64,000 nucleotides of DNA from Flammulina velutipes (Eukaryota > Basidiomycota > Agaricomycetes > Agaricales > Physalacriaceae). The notes beneath the pieces were generated by a model. The model was not told the DNA's origin. It made no database searches and saw only the letters and a list, made by a program, of their open reading frames with translations. Every line of letters begins with the position of its first letter. The first letter of the stretch is position 1. Location of the stretch: contig CM022375.1 of assembly GCA_011800155.1 (NCBI GenBank), positions 558,001 through 622,000 of the forward strand, given 5' to 3'. This document shows positions 1 to 10,500 of this stretch, in pieces. A program made the translations under genes and the position numbers.

Positions 1-327
1 CAAGATGACATCAGTCAGCTCCAAGACAGCTCAAGTTAGTATATATATCATCTCTAACTATGGATAACTTAAGTAACCTACGAATACATGTGATAACATA
101 ATTGTCTTGGGATAACTTGATACAACTTTAGACAAGATATATATGTATTATATCTTGGCTGGCTTGAAGTTATCTCTATAGAACTTGCAGTTATATTAAG
201 ACAGTTGTTAGAATACGAATATCCACAGGTGACTTTTTAGCTTGAAGATAACTCTCCAGATTTAAGTTGCATAGTTTGAAAATATTTAACTTGAGTTAAC
301 CAAAGATTATAAGGCCTTTCCAGATGA
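1..327 (-). repeat. Family Z element, one terminal arm (Z1)
   Basis: This arm is a near-exact reverse complement of 7376-7702 and ends at 327 in GGCCTTTCCAGATG, the terminal motif shared by all Z copies here. It runs off the left window edge, so its other end is not visible. It is AT-rich, non-coding and full of AACTTAAGTTA-like words. Confidence 0.8.
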
Positions 328-959
328 AGTATTAGGGCGACTCTTGGTCGTAATAAGATTTAAGCTGGGGCACAAAAGATTAGTATCATCCACAATGTGT
401 ATGGGGAAGTGAACTGTCCTTGCCAAATGGCAAGGGGGAGGTCCAACCTCACCAGCCCGACATTGGTACCACACCACCAGAGGGGCCACTCTGGGGCGGA
501 GGTCGAGCTACATTGTGGGAAGATATGGGAGTATGATGTGGCATTATGAAAGGAAGTGCAGAAGGATTTAGGTGAAATGAGGGAAACAGGGAATCCAGCC
601 GATCCGGTGAGGCGCGCTGATGTGCAGTGTAGAAGAACGCCACAAAAACACACACAAAACACACACTAACAAGTCAATGGTGCGATGCGGGAAAGTCCGA
701 TGTTTATAGCGGGATTTCACATTATAGTAGCAATCGTTCGTTTTGTAATAGGTGGTATGGGACGGGTTCTTGTTCTTTGTATCTTTGTTTTATGAGACTG
801 TTTCTCTCTATCTTCTGCTCAAAATGCTTATACTAGTTCGACGGGGTAACAGGGATCTGATCTTAAACTGAGTTCTAGTTTGCCACTAAGTCACAGGCCG
901 ATTGGGATGTGTGTAAAGAGACCTAATGAGGCTCTTCCCAGGCCAACAACCTTCAACCA
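328..959. other. No gene recognised
   Basis: The only ORFs here are short, overlapping and on opposite frames (around 360-664 minus). None has recognisable composition, a plausible intron structure or a match elsewhere in the window. I see nothing I can annotate. Confidence 0.5.
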
Positions 960-1395
960 CACTAGGGAGCGGGAGCTCTGGTATCTATCTGTATAATCAG
1001 GACTCTCCAACAACTAGTCGGGGCCTGAATAGATAGCCTAGCACAGTCTGAACCACACTTGTATGGGACTTGGGACTCCAACCAGAGTTGGTAGGTTCTT
1101 TAGATGGAATTTCCCGCGGAAACTCGGATCGTTGGAATCGCAAAGGACTTGGCTTCAACTTCTTTAATATGGGAAGTAGCTCCAATGAGTTCTTAGATCT
1201 TTGGTTCTGTTTCTTATTTCCACCTATCTAAACAGTGGTTCTTTTTCTAACTAAATCTTAGAGTCTATTCCTCCAGTATATACGGCTTGTGGGCTGCGGA
1301 TACGGGGGGGGGCGTAAGCTACTGTAAATAGTACAAACGAGCTAGCTTTATAGTGTTTTCTATATACGTCTGAATAAGGATATAATACCGAGTCC
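960..1395 (+). repeat. Leader- or LTR-like repeat, copy 1 (diverged match to 45.24-45.65 kb)
   Basis: Collinear blocks match 45240-45650 on the same strand: the cue gatagc-tagc-cagtct-aaccacact, then ggact..ggact/tcttccaa, then agtagctccaatg, then gtgggctgcg, then an acgagc block. Spacing is preserved over about 400 bp. The 45-kb copy lies upstream of a retroelement-like gene cluster, so this may be a 5' leader or solo LTR of the same family. No matching partner repeat was found next to it. Confidence 0.45.
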
Positions 1396-2440
1396 GCTGG
1401 TTCGGGGGAATATTCCGATAGGATGTACGGAATATCCCTTTAATGGTGCCCTTGGCATTGCTGCCTATTCGTTCTGGCTTCTATTTGCTTTGAATCCAAC
1501 CAATGGTGGCGTCGTAACTGAGTTTTCAGCGGCGCCAGGTTGTTCCTTGTGCTTGGAAGCTCCACTATTTCATTGTTTCCACTATTATTAGCGGTCGAGT
1601 CCTGTCTAGCAGGAACTCTTAGCCTTTGTTCGTATTCTTATTTCATACTACGAGTCCGAGTAGTACCGACTAGGTTTGGTATACTGGACGCGCAAGTATG
1701 TTCTTAGTATCGTGTTCGGACTTTTCCGGTAGTACTCCGGAAAAGCTATCGTTGTATCTTTACGAGTTGTCGATAGTACTCGTATTGTAGGTCCTAGTAA
1801 TGATTTACTTGTGGATCCCGAGAATCGATCAGGAACAGTCCACCGGAGTAAGTCGATCGGTGACCGAGCAGTATCTTTTGAAAGCCTAAAAGGTTACCCT
1901 GACTCCTGAGTCTCCTATGTAACATCCCGACGTCTGAGTAGTACGAACATTTGGTTTGCTAGTCCAGCAAGCGTTTAACTGCTTGCTGGCGTTGCGTCTC
2001 TTTATGTAGAGTTTCCTTGTGTAAGGGTAACTCGCCGAATTCCGTTAAGTATTTCGGAGTTTCGCGCGTTCAAGTGTATTTGATCACGATGTCTCCATCG
2101 GGGTACTTTTGATGATGATATTCAAGATCGTCATGTGTGGTTTGGCTATACCTACACGCCCTTCAGCGTGTGGCGCTTTTCCGACGCATCTTAGGAGTTT
2201 TCCGGTCGTACCACGGAAACTCCTTACACTGTATCGTATACGTGTTTCGGTCTGTAACTAGAGGTTCTTGTACTCATAGGTTTGTTCTATCACTAAGAAT
2301 GCTTCTTAGAATCGCAAATTTTGGGATCTTTCGTACTTGCATTAATACAATGTGCATCAGCGCGCAGTACTGGGATCAGAGCTCAGCTGAACTCTGCGTG
2401 GCTGGCGAGCGCCATACACCCCTCATTGAGGGGGTTGAGT
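1396..2440. other. Non-coding, hairpin-rich stretch
   Basis: There is no convincing gene. Several near-perfect hairpins stand out: 1721-1745 (9-bp arms, CTTTTCCGG/CCGGAAAAG), 1964-1989 (9-bp arms, CCAGCAAGC/GCTTGCTGG) and 2193-2223 (11-12-bp arms, one mismatch). The ORF at 2137-2442 has no family signature. The stretch follows the leader-like repeat directly and may belong to the same element. Confidence 0.4.
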
Positions 2441-2599
2441 AGGAGGCGCACTCCCGACGGAGCAGTCAGGGAGACGATGCTCTCTAGCACATTGCTGGCA
2501 GACATGCTTGCGCAGGCATGCCTTTCCCTGGATACATCCCGCCCCATTATACGCGTAGCATGGCTGTTGTGCAGTGTACGTGTACGACATAGGAGACGG

Positions 2600-3196
2600 T
2601 CAACCACCCCCCGGATGGTAGGGCGTCTGACGTACAGGTGGTATAGAGGTTGGTGAAGTAGCAAGACGGGGGGTAAGAAGGAACTGGAGATGGATGTGGG
2701 GGTCGTTGTTCAACCACCTGATGGGGTTAAAATACGGGTCATTCTTCCTGAGGTTCATGAAGGCAACATGGTAGTTGAGGACGTCAGACCAGGGGAATAG
2801 ACATGCAAGTGCAATGATATTGGCTAGATGGTGGGAGAGAGCCTGCGCGATGGGAAGAATGATGACCTCGTTCTGGAGGACGGACATGAAGATGGCCCAG
2901 GCTTCCGCAAATGCCAGCACGTCGGGAACGTCGCGAAGGAGGGACGTTGCACCAGCTACCACCGGCGCGGGCACCAGAAGCATTTCTCCATTGGGTCCAC
3001 TGGTGAGGAGGAATCCGCCATTTGGTGTCTCCACTGTAGTCCTCTTGAGGAGGCGTCCAAGATGTGTCGGCAAGAACTCGAACATCTTTATGGATTTGAT
3101 AACATCGACAGCAAGATGGGGGTGGAGAAGGGATGTAACAATAGCAGGGTACGTACCATTATCACCTGGTGGCAAGGCTAGAGGGTTGGCGGGCAC
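2600..3196 (-). CDS. Uncharacterised gag-like ORF, about 198 aa
   Basis: This is one continuous minus-strand frame starting MPANPLALPPGDNGTYPA. It has a helix-rich middle (residues 90-160, with FPWSDVLNYHVAFMNLRKND and RWLNNDPHIHL) and a Pro-rich tail. The opening and the alternating hydrophobic helices resemble agaricomycete proteins found repeatedly beside transposons, possibly gag-like. I cannot assign a domain. There is no zinc knuckle and no neighbouring pol, so if it is Gag it is an orphan fragment. X1 begins just beyond its start codon at about 3208, so upstream coding or promoter sequence may have been lost. The assignment rests on general resemblance only. Confidence 0.4.
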   Translation of the reverse strand: MPANPLALPPGDNGTYPAIVTSLLHPHLAVDVIKSIKMFEFLPTHLGRLLKRTTVETPNGGFLLTSGPNGEMLLVPAPVVAGATSLLRDVPDVLAFAEAWAIFMSVLQNEVIILPIAQALSHHLANIIALACLFPWSDVLNYHVAFMNLRKNDPYFNPIRWLNNDPHIHLQFLLTPRLATSPTSIPPVRQTPYHPGGG

Positions 3197-3207
3197 CCTA
3201 TGCCCTA

Positions 3208-4571
3208 CTAATAACTAGTTAAACCTTTATAGTGACGGGGACCAACAACTAGTTGCTGGCCGTCACTACGGGATATAGATTGGCTGGTAGAAATGGCTGG
3301 TTGTCGGGCTGGGGCGGGCTGGCATGGGGCGGGATGAGTCCCAAATATGGATAGGAATTGATGGAAGCATATAGAGATTGATGGGGAGGAGGAGGAGGAG
3401 CAGGGGATGGGGAAATGTGGCCACACAGAAATCCGGACCTAGGGATTGATGGGTACTGATGTCATTGATTGACCAGGGGAATGGAGGATGAGGATAGGAA
3501 TTGTGGCACCAGGAAAATCCGGACCTAGGGTTTAATGGGAGCAGGGAATGGAGGATGGGGGCAGGGGAAATGTGGCCACACAGGAATCCGGACCTAGGGA
3601 TTGATGGGAACTGATGAGATTGATGGGGGAGGGGATGGGGGGGATGTGACAGCTACTGAAACCAATAATAAAACGATGTGTGGCGCATTTTTAATCGAGG
3701 AGCACATACCTCGGATCGACCTGGGGTTGTTCTAGATGTCTTCCTATTGAAAAATGAATGTGTGCAGCACAAAGAACCATGTAAAAACACGAAGATTTGG
3801 CTGAGAAACAAGCAGAACATTATTGAAAATCCATCAAAAAGCACCAAAAAGGGAGCAGCACTTTGCCCTCGCTTGGGAGTGACCTGGAACCACTTGTAGG
3901 TCGTCCAGACACCTTTGGGGCATTGTATATGTTACTCAGTTAGGTCCCCAGGTCAACAGAACCCTTGGATATGGTCAAAATGCCAAAAACCCGGACTACA
4001 CAGCTTTGGGCCACACTATCAACTTGCCATGACCTGGGGACACCTTATATTTAAAGATATATGCATATAATGCTCTAATCATGAGTTAGATGAAGTCTGG
4101 AGTGTGAAAAATGCGGTCAAAATCTTGGATATACCCCAAATAATGTCCCCTAAGAAAGCACACATACCATCAACTTCCCCTGACCTCTGGGTTGTCCCAA
4201 TGTGTTCTATTATCATTATAGATGATGTGTTAGCATCCCAGAGGTGTCCCCAATGTGTCAAAATGCGAATATAAATGGTACAATAATTTATATCTCCTCC
4301 TTCTACACCAAGAACCACCCCAACTATTGCACATCTGAGTGGTGGACTATTGATTTTAACATCATACAATGTGTTTTTAGCTTCCCAGAATATGTCCCAG
4401 GTTGAACACCCTTCAATATTGAGCATAGACATTTGAGAATTAGTACAAAGATCATATCCTCACCATGTACCAAAGGGGTGTATCTTCGAGGTCTACCTAT
4501 GACCTGGGCCCCAAGATATCATCTATATAATGTCAAATGACTATTAGAGCAGTCCTAAAGATGTAGATATG
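3208..4571 (+). repeat. Family X repeat, copy X1
   Basis: It begins with paired AACTAGTT-containing arms (3214-3253). These are followed by a C-poor block with repeated 'aaatccggacctaggg' and 'gggaaatgtggccacac' units (3340-3640). Next comes the AAAAAGGGAGCAGCACTTTG module at about 3848 and a promoter-distal tail ending near 4571. Related copies lie at 25.2-26.3 kb (minus), 33.1-34.1 kb (rearranged), 41.3-42.08 kb and 56.26-60.26 kb (split by nested elements). It has no coding capacity. Confidence 0.85.
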
Positions 4572-4834
4572 CGGTAGAATGATTGACATACCAAGTTCGC
4601 GTATCTGTGTTTATAAGGCTTGGGCGGAGGCTGCGATAATAGAGCAGTGAGGTCAACTAACGCGGAATTTTGGCCTTGGTTGATACATGCGCAAGGTACT
4701 GGGATAGAAGTGAGATAGCAACGTCCGTCAGCGGAGGTGGACACTACGCGAGCTGGAAGGAGAGTATCGTCGATGTCGTCGTCGTCCGCGCGTGCTGCTT
4801 TGAGAGTGCATTTCTTGGCAGATGTTTTTCTCAT
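4572..4834 (-). pseudogene. 5' fragment of an uncharacterised gene, cut by X1
   Basis: The frame reads MRKTSAKKCTLKAARADDDD and continues with a pattern of about 85 aa: a basic start, an acidic patch, then ARVVSTSADGR and a Pro-rich segment. It runs straight into the X1 repeat boundary near 4571, so the 3' part is missing. The basic/acidic start followed by a 'V-S-x-D-G-R' element is reminiscent of N-termini of basidiomycete KDZ/CxC2-type proteins. That is a weak resemblance and no diagnostic domain remains. Confidence 0.35.
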
Positions 4835-4979
4835 GTCGGTGATGAACAAGCAGCCAAAGCGAGTGTTTGGTTCAGATTGGTAAGTCAGGTGATATTGATA
4901 GCACAGCATTTTGATTTGGTGGTGACAGGAAAGATACAGTAAAGACTACGAAAACAGATGACAGCAAATACAGCAACTA

Positions 4980-5525
4980 TTCAGAGCAACAAGGAATATT
5001 TTCAGTAATTCGTATCATCACGTATATGGGGAACATGCGTGGGGGGATTGACAGACTCAGCAACCTCAACAGCACGACGGCCACACCAGGGGCGACAGGG
5101 AGCGGTGTGGTCATGCTCGCAGAAGCGAACCCCATATGCGCCTTCAAAGTTCATGATACGGTAGGTAATGCGATGGCACCCCCAATTATAATCCAACCAG
5201 ATCAAGATTTTCTACGCGATATAATCAGTGAGCCATTAAAAGAAAGAAAGGGTGAGTAGGACTGACATCAACGAGCGCCTGGATACGAGGAATTTTCGTG
5301 ACAAAGGTGGCCATATCCAGGTTGGATTCGGAGTACTCAGCACCAGGCGTGGGCTCAAAGTCGTCTGGGAGGAACCAGGGGAATGTCTTGAGGAATATGG
5401 GAATGATGACTAGGCGTCTTGTTAGAAATATCCAATGAAATGAACGAAGGCGCGTACAATGATTGGCGTAGGCCTCAGCAGACTCCCGACCGCCTTCGTC
5501 ATCGCGCCTTTCCATATACTCAACT
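4980..5525 (-). CDS. Uncharacterised exon(s), minus strand
   Basis: The minus frame 5515-5225 (96 aa, starting MERRDDEGGRESAEAYANHC) contains a basic aromatic stretch, RSFHWIFLTRR, and a proline-flanked segment FPWFLPDDFEPTPGAEYSES. It looks like an internal or last coding part of a spliced gene. The gene at 5787-7193 lies on the same strand about 270 bp upstream and could be continuous with it through introns. No family was recognised. Confidence 0.35.
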
Positions 5526-5786
5526 CACATCGAAGAGAGGAGCTCCTTGCGTTTGCCGAAGAACGGTTGGCTAACAGTGAATAAGCAGACAATAGAGCAG
5601 CGACAAGACGAACTTACAATTTTGTCTCTGTCGCCATAGTTCGAGATGAAGAGACAGATCAATTTCTTTTTCAGCTTATGCGTGGAGTTTGAATAAGTTC
5701 AAGATCTGATTTTGGGGCGCTAAACTAACAAGCACCAAAAATCAACAAGATAGTAACAATAAATACAACTTCAAGATGGCTATATA

Positions 5787-7193
5787 TCAGGAATATAATA
5801 CTAGAATTCCACACCCCAAGCGCTGTCCATATACAAAAGACCCCTCGTACGGACATTCTCCGGAACAGCCATCGTGGCACGGCATGCATGTTCTGGCTCG
5901 GACTGCGACACCTATCCGAGCAGACTCCTCGAGGAAAGCGTCGTACGCGTGACCATTTGCGACCCCATCCTCTCCTTCAACCTTCATGCTGGCCTCCACC
6001 TTGACGGCCTCGTCCACTTCCACCTTGACAGCATCGTCTGCCTCCACCTTGACGGCAACACTATCATCGGAGTCCGAGTCATCTTCCATGGCAAGGATTT
6101 CACCGACCTCTTCCTCATCTGAGTCTGAAGACGACATCCTGGAAAAACACCAGTCGTTGATGAAATGACGGACTTCCGCATCAAAATCGACGTCGGAGGT
6201 GAACTTGGGCTCGTCGTCGTCCATGACATCCATGCGATGGTCCGGGAAGGACTCAGACTCAGACTCAGACTCAGACGCGGACGTGGACTCGGACTTGGAC
6301 GATGGGAACGGAATAGGCGACGAGAGGTCGAAAGGAGATATCGACCGACTGCCACTGTCGACGGAGGATAGCATGGGCGCAGGAGATGCGAACTGGTAGG
6401 GACTTTGAATCGAAGACACCGAGCTACCATCTGGAGGTGGCAAACCAGCGGGAGGGGAATGAGGTTGATTGGCTGGCACGAGCGAGCGATCACGGTTGTC
6501 AGCGACAATGTGCTTGCGGTTCCAGCTTGGACAGGGGCGGGGACAAATAGGCGATGGCTCCAGGATCTCGATGTTCTCGATGGTTGGAAGAGTCCAGGGG
6601 GTCTTCGCGAAGAGAAAAAGGAATTTTGAGACACCATAGTCCAGCATAGGCATCAATGTCCTCTATCAAATGTTGAGTACATGCATAATATAAATAATAG
6701 TTGCAAAAATGACTTACTTCCATGTCGGCCACCTGACAATCTTCGAAATCGTCCAAGGATTCCCAGACGAGACGACCAAGAGGGAAATCCATGCGATAGG
6801 CGACCTTGAGGCGCATAAGATAGTCATCAACTTCATCTTGGTCCCCACTCTGCCTCGCCTTGATGTAGGCACGGACAGGCGGCATGATCCAGCCACGTCC
6901 TGCAGAGAACGAGACCTAATCGACATATCAGATACATGTTGTGCGAAGAGGAGGAAAACATACTGAAAGAAGGACAGGAAGAGCGAGCGTGTTTTTCTGT
7001 TAACGGTGACGGGTTTTACGCGTCTTTTTTGGAGGAGGGGCTGAAGGTTTGTACTCCGGGTCGTGACGGTCGTCGTGCGCGTCGGTAGCCTGAGAACACA
7101 GTTAATACACATCGCGAACGCGTAAACAAACTTACCTTGCAGATGACGGGAAACGATAACTTGTTGGATTAGGGTACACAATGAGTTACCCAT
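5787..7193 (-). CDS. Multi-exon hypothetical protein, acidic and Ser-rich
   Basis: A minus-strand spliced gene. One exon ends ..VADME at about 6717 with a GTAAGT donor. The intron runs to a TAG acceptor near 6664. The next exon opens in a frame giving MPMLDYGVSKFLFLF and stays open for about 290 aa. An upstream intron (GTAAGT near 7133, acceptor CAG near 7083) precedes a basic, Pro-rich exon. The main exon holds a Ser/Glu/Asp repeat (residues about 125-140), two acidic patches, four AVKVE-type tandem units and a Cys-containing tail (MPCHDGCSGECPYEG). It reads as a mainly disordered nuclear-type protein, with no recognised enzymatic domain. It lies between inverted Z copies. Confidence 0.5.
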
Positions 7194-7375
7194 GAGTCAA
7201 CTTGCCACCCATCTGGCAAGTACTCGTCAACATTTTTCTATGATCCAGACTTGTTACTGACTTGCCATAAGATGACTCGAGTCATACTCAAGTGCACTCA
7301 CAAGTACTTCTTTGTACTCAAGTATTGTCAAGTACTTGTGAGTTTGACTTGAGTACTTGACATGAGTAGATATTA
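7194..7375. repeat. CAAGTAC/ACTTGAGT-rich stretch
   Basis: About 180 bp packed with alternating CAAGTACT, ACTCAAGT and ACTTGAGTAC words in both orientations, abutting the Z2 terminus at 7376. It resembles subterminal binding-site arrays of transposons, but no matching partner arm was seen. Confidence 0.45.
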
Positions 7376-8822
7376 CATCTGGAAAGGCCTTATAATCTTT
7401 GGTTAACTCAAGTTAAATATTTTCAAACTATGCAACTTAAATCTGGAGAGTTATCTTCAAGCTAAAAAGTCACCTGTGGATATTCGTATTCTAACAACTG
7501 TCTTAATATAACTGCAAGTTCTATAGAGATAACTTCAAGCCAGCCAAGATATAATACATATATATCTTGTCTAAAGTTGTATCAAGTTATCCCAAGACAA
7601 TTATGTTATCACATGTATTCGTAGGTTACTTAAGTTATCCATAGTTAGAGATGATATATATACTAACTTGAGCTGTCTTGGAGCTGACTGATGTCATCTT
7701 GGGTTATCTTTATATGCCTTTAATAAACTGTATGCAAAGCTTGTATTAGAATAGCTCAGAAACATGATTATGATAACAAGATCTCTAAGAAATCTGAGTC
7801 AAATCAGTATTTTAGCTATAACTTGGGATGCGTGTTTGCGATTCCTACGATAACATAAGCGTTTTGTAGGCCTAATTGAACGCTTTCTGACAGTATATAA
7901 TACTTGTACCTTCCAGTCAAGTATAGTAGTGCTATTGCTTGAACACAAGAAACAGAGAATTGATTGAATGGCTTATGGCCGGAGCTGCACCTCTTATTTT
8001 CCCTCGGTTATAGGCTCGTCTTGTAGCCCTAGCTAAACGCTTTCCAACCATATATAGGTCTGCTATCTTCCATGCAAGTCCCAGAGAGTTATTGAGTGAA
8101 CAGTGGTAAATTGATCAAGTCCAACAGGCAGGCAATTTAGGTCCGGACCTCCAGACCCAAACCCTCTGCCCTGGTCATGTGACTTCATGTTGGTATTTAA
8201 ACCAGAGCTGAGCTCTGATCCCATCATTCCTCTCTTGACTTTCTTCCTCCATGTTCTCTCTTTAAATCTTCAAGTCTTGGATGTTCTCTTGGTATGTGGA
8301 CTTGCTTCTTCTCTTCTTATGCTTGCTAATTATTGTCTCTTGTTTAAGGGTGCTCTCTTTTGACTGTGTTCAATGTTCTGGTATGTGTATTGTACTTTTC
8401 TCTTGAATTCTTGATTAACTTGATACTGTTAGATATTTCTTGAAACTATTACTATTGTATTGATTGTAGTATTATGTACTTGTTGGTTGATAGTATAATG
8501 AATATTATATTCTTTTTGCAATCTTTTGAAACTATTTGAAACTTTTAACTCTCTTAGAAAGCTTCTTAAAGTCTACTTAAAGCATTATCGAGACAATTAT
8601 AAGTTACTACAAAGTCATTCTTCAGGTATTTCAAAGATAACCAGAGACAAGGTTCACCATTACTAATGACTTGAGATAACTCAAGTAGATTTGCATATGA
8701 CTATACTTAACTTAAGTTAAGCTAAGCGGTGAACCTTGTCCTAAGTAGCTTTGACCAACTTTTAGCCTTATGAGCTTTAAGTTATCTATAGCTAACATAA
8801 GATATATAGGCCTTTCCTGATG
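7376..8822 (+). mobile_element. Family Z non-coding element Z2
   Basis: It runs from CATCTGGAAAGGCC (7376) to GGCCTTTCCTGATG (ends 8822), so it has matching inverted termini with AT-rich subterminal arms. The first 327 bp equal Z1 inverted. The interior matches the reverse complement of Z3 (about 62.15-62.94 kb). It contains two related 130-bp internal modules (each with a TTGTAGGCC/AACGCTTTC/TATATA core, at 7865-7935 and 8015-8085). A core-promoter-like block follows, with TATTTAAA at 8194-8201 and a CT-rich leader. There is no ORF. The immediate flanks (TTA left, GCC right) do not form an obvious target duplication. Confidence 0.75.
8194..8201 (+). promoter_or_regulatory. TATA-like core promoter of Z2
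   Basis: TATTTAAA is preceded by ATGTGACTTCATGTTGG and followed by a near-palindromic CAGAGCTGAGCTCTG and a CT-rich stretch. The same block occurs inverted in Z3 at 62461-62468. A closely related block lies in all Y copies (44056, 56962, 59512). Conservation in otherwise diverged elements supports function. Confidence 0.5.
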
Positions 8823-8865
8823 GCCTTCTCTCCCGTTTGCACTCACTACACCACACTCTCTTCCG

Positions 8866-9664
8866 ATGGTACCGGGAAAACTTGTCGCGGACGTCTGGAC
8901 ATCATCGCTGGAGGAATACCCGGACCGTCACTTTGTGAACTCTATCGTAGATGCTATTACTTATGGTGTACATATTGGTGTTCATGATAAACATGTTATT
9001 CGTCACTTTCCCACCCCACCTCCTCCTCTCCCGTCGGCTCTCGAATTCCCAGCCACTATCGATTCAGATAGGCACTATCATGGTACGAGGTGAAACCGTT
9101 TCAACCAATTTTCACCGAATAGCACCGATAGACCAATTTGAGACCAATTTAGACCGACGTGACCGATTCGGTGCAAGCACGTAAAGTCAACGAAGATGCC
9201 TGCCGGAGATTTTGCACTTGCGTTCTTGCGCTCAACAGCACTCTCGCTCGCCTGCCCTCTTCAATGTTCTTCAATGCTCGTCACGATGCAAGTGTATGGC
9301 CATCTAATCAAACCATCTCAAGTAAGATCCACATCATGTTTCCCAAGCAGTAGCTGACCAAGTGAGCAGCAGCACAGCTGCACTACCCACCGGACAAGGA
9401 TACCAACAGGCCATTGAACTAGGCCACAGTCGACATACTGGAAAGGCGCCAATGGATACATCTATTCTACGCACCCGACGATGCATGGCCCATCTCCATA
9501 TCATCCACAACCGAGCTTTCTCTCCTTCGACATCAATGCTACAAAGATTCATTGACACGAAGGCGATGGTTTTCAAGTATCTGGGATACTCACAGGGGCT
9601 CACAGGCTCGGTATGTGTTCTTGTGCAAAGGAATAGTCACCTGATTCCTATGCATTCCATCTAG
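8866..9664 (+). pseudogene. ORF relics, possibly from a tyrosine-recombinase or DIRS-like element
   Basis: A short frame (8866-9093) reads ..SLEEYPDRHFVNSIVDAITYG.. followed by a Pro-rich segment. The 'hP-D-x-x-FV-x-x-I-x-x-x-I-x-x-G' pattern resembles the region just before the recombinase or RT parts of fungal DIRS-type proteins. Later frames at 9159-9353 and 9362-9664 do not join it cleanly. No catalytic residues were found. The resemblance is from memory and weak. Confidence 0.25.
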
Positions 9665-10500
9665 CAACAAACACTGTATAACCTCGTTGAATGAGATTGT
9701 CAACCTTCATGGGGCCCCTATATGGTGCGCGACGGCGCGTGTGCCATGTAGGAGATGTAGCGTGGTGCTAACGCACGACGCAAGGCAGACAAATATCGCA
9801 TGCACGTCGCGCGATACAGTCACACAATAAAGGTGGCATCTTCCTTGCTTTATTATTGTTACATGAAATTAACTTGCGTACATACTAGATACAAAGATAA
9901 TGTCAACACCTGCTTTGCTTTTGGCAGGGACACACGTTCCCATCAGCGACTGGGCTTTCCAGTCGCTGATGGCGACCTCAGTTGTCCGGCTTCTGGTGCT
10001 CTGTTTACCCATTCTGGCTAGAGATGTCGGGGCTCCGCAGTTTGCTCTATCTGTGTGATTCTTTTGGTAAGTTTTATTTAAAACTTACTTCGACGTTTCT
10101 GAACGCATGATAGATGTGTTCGTCATGACGTGGCTACGTTGGAGGGGATATGTTGTGGGTGTAGGCGGGAACTTGCCATATCATTAGTGGGTGGTATATT
10201 CCCAAGGTGCACATATCGGTAAGATTTCGGGAACCTGTGAGTCAACTTTTCTAAACACTTTCCAGTAAACAGATATACGATGATGTCGCTGGCTGTGTCA
10301 GCGAAGACGAAGTGTCAATACACGACTGGATAAAAGGCCCTACATTTACTTAATATGTGTTCTTCTACACACAAAACTAATATCCTACTCTGTTTACTCC
10401 CTGATCGCCGCACAGTATAATTACTGGACCCATAATGCCCCTGTTCCGCCTGCCTTTGTAAAGTGAAACATTGTCTTCTTCCTCTGCTACGCCTACGCCA
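9665..10500. other. Intergenic stretch with one strong hairpin
   Basis: No gene is supported. A perfect 14-bp inverted repeat with a 5-nt loop lies at 9940-9972 (CCATCAGCGACTGG arms). The rest upstream of the transposase relic could be its element's 5' end, but no terminal inverted repeat could be placed. Confidence 0.45.

Noticed and set aside
360..664. Overlapping short minus-strand ORFs
   Set aside because: They lie in two frames with no splice logic, family signature or repeat match.
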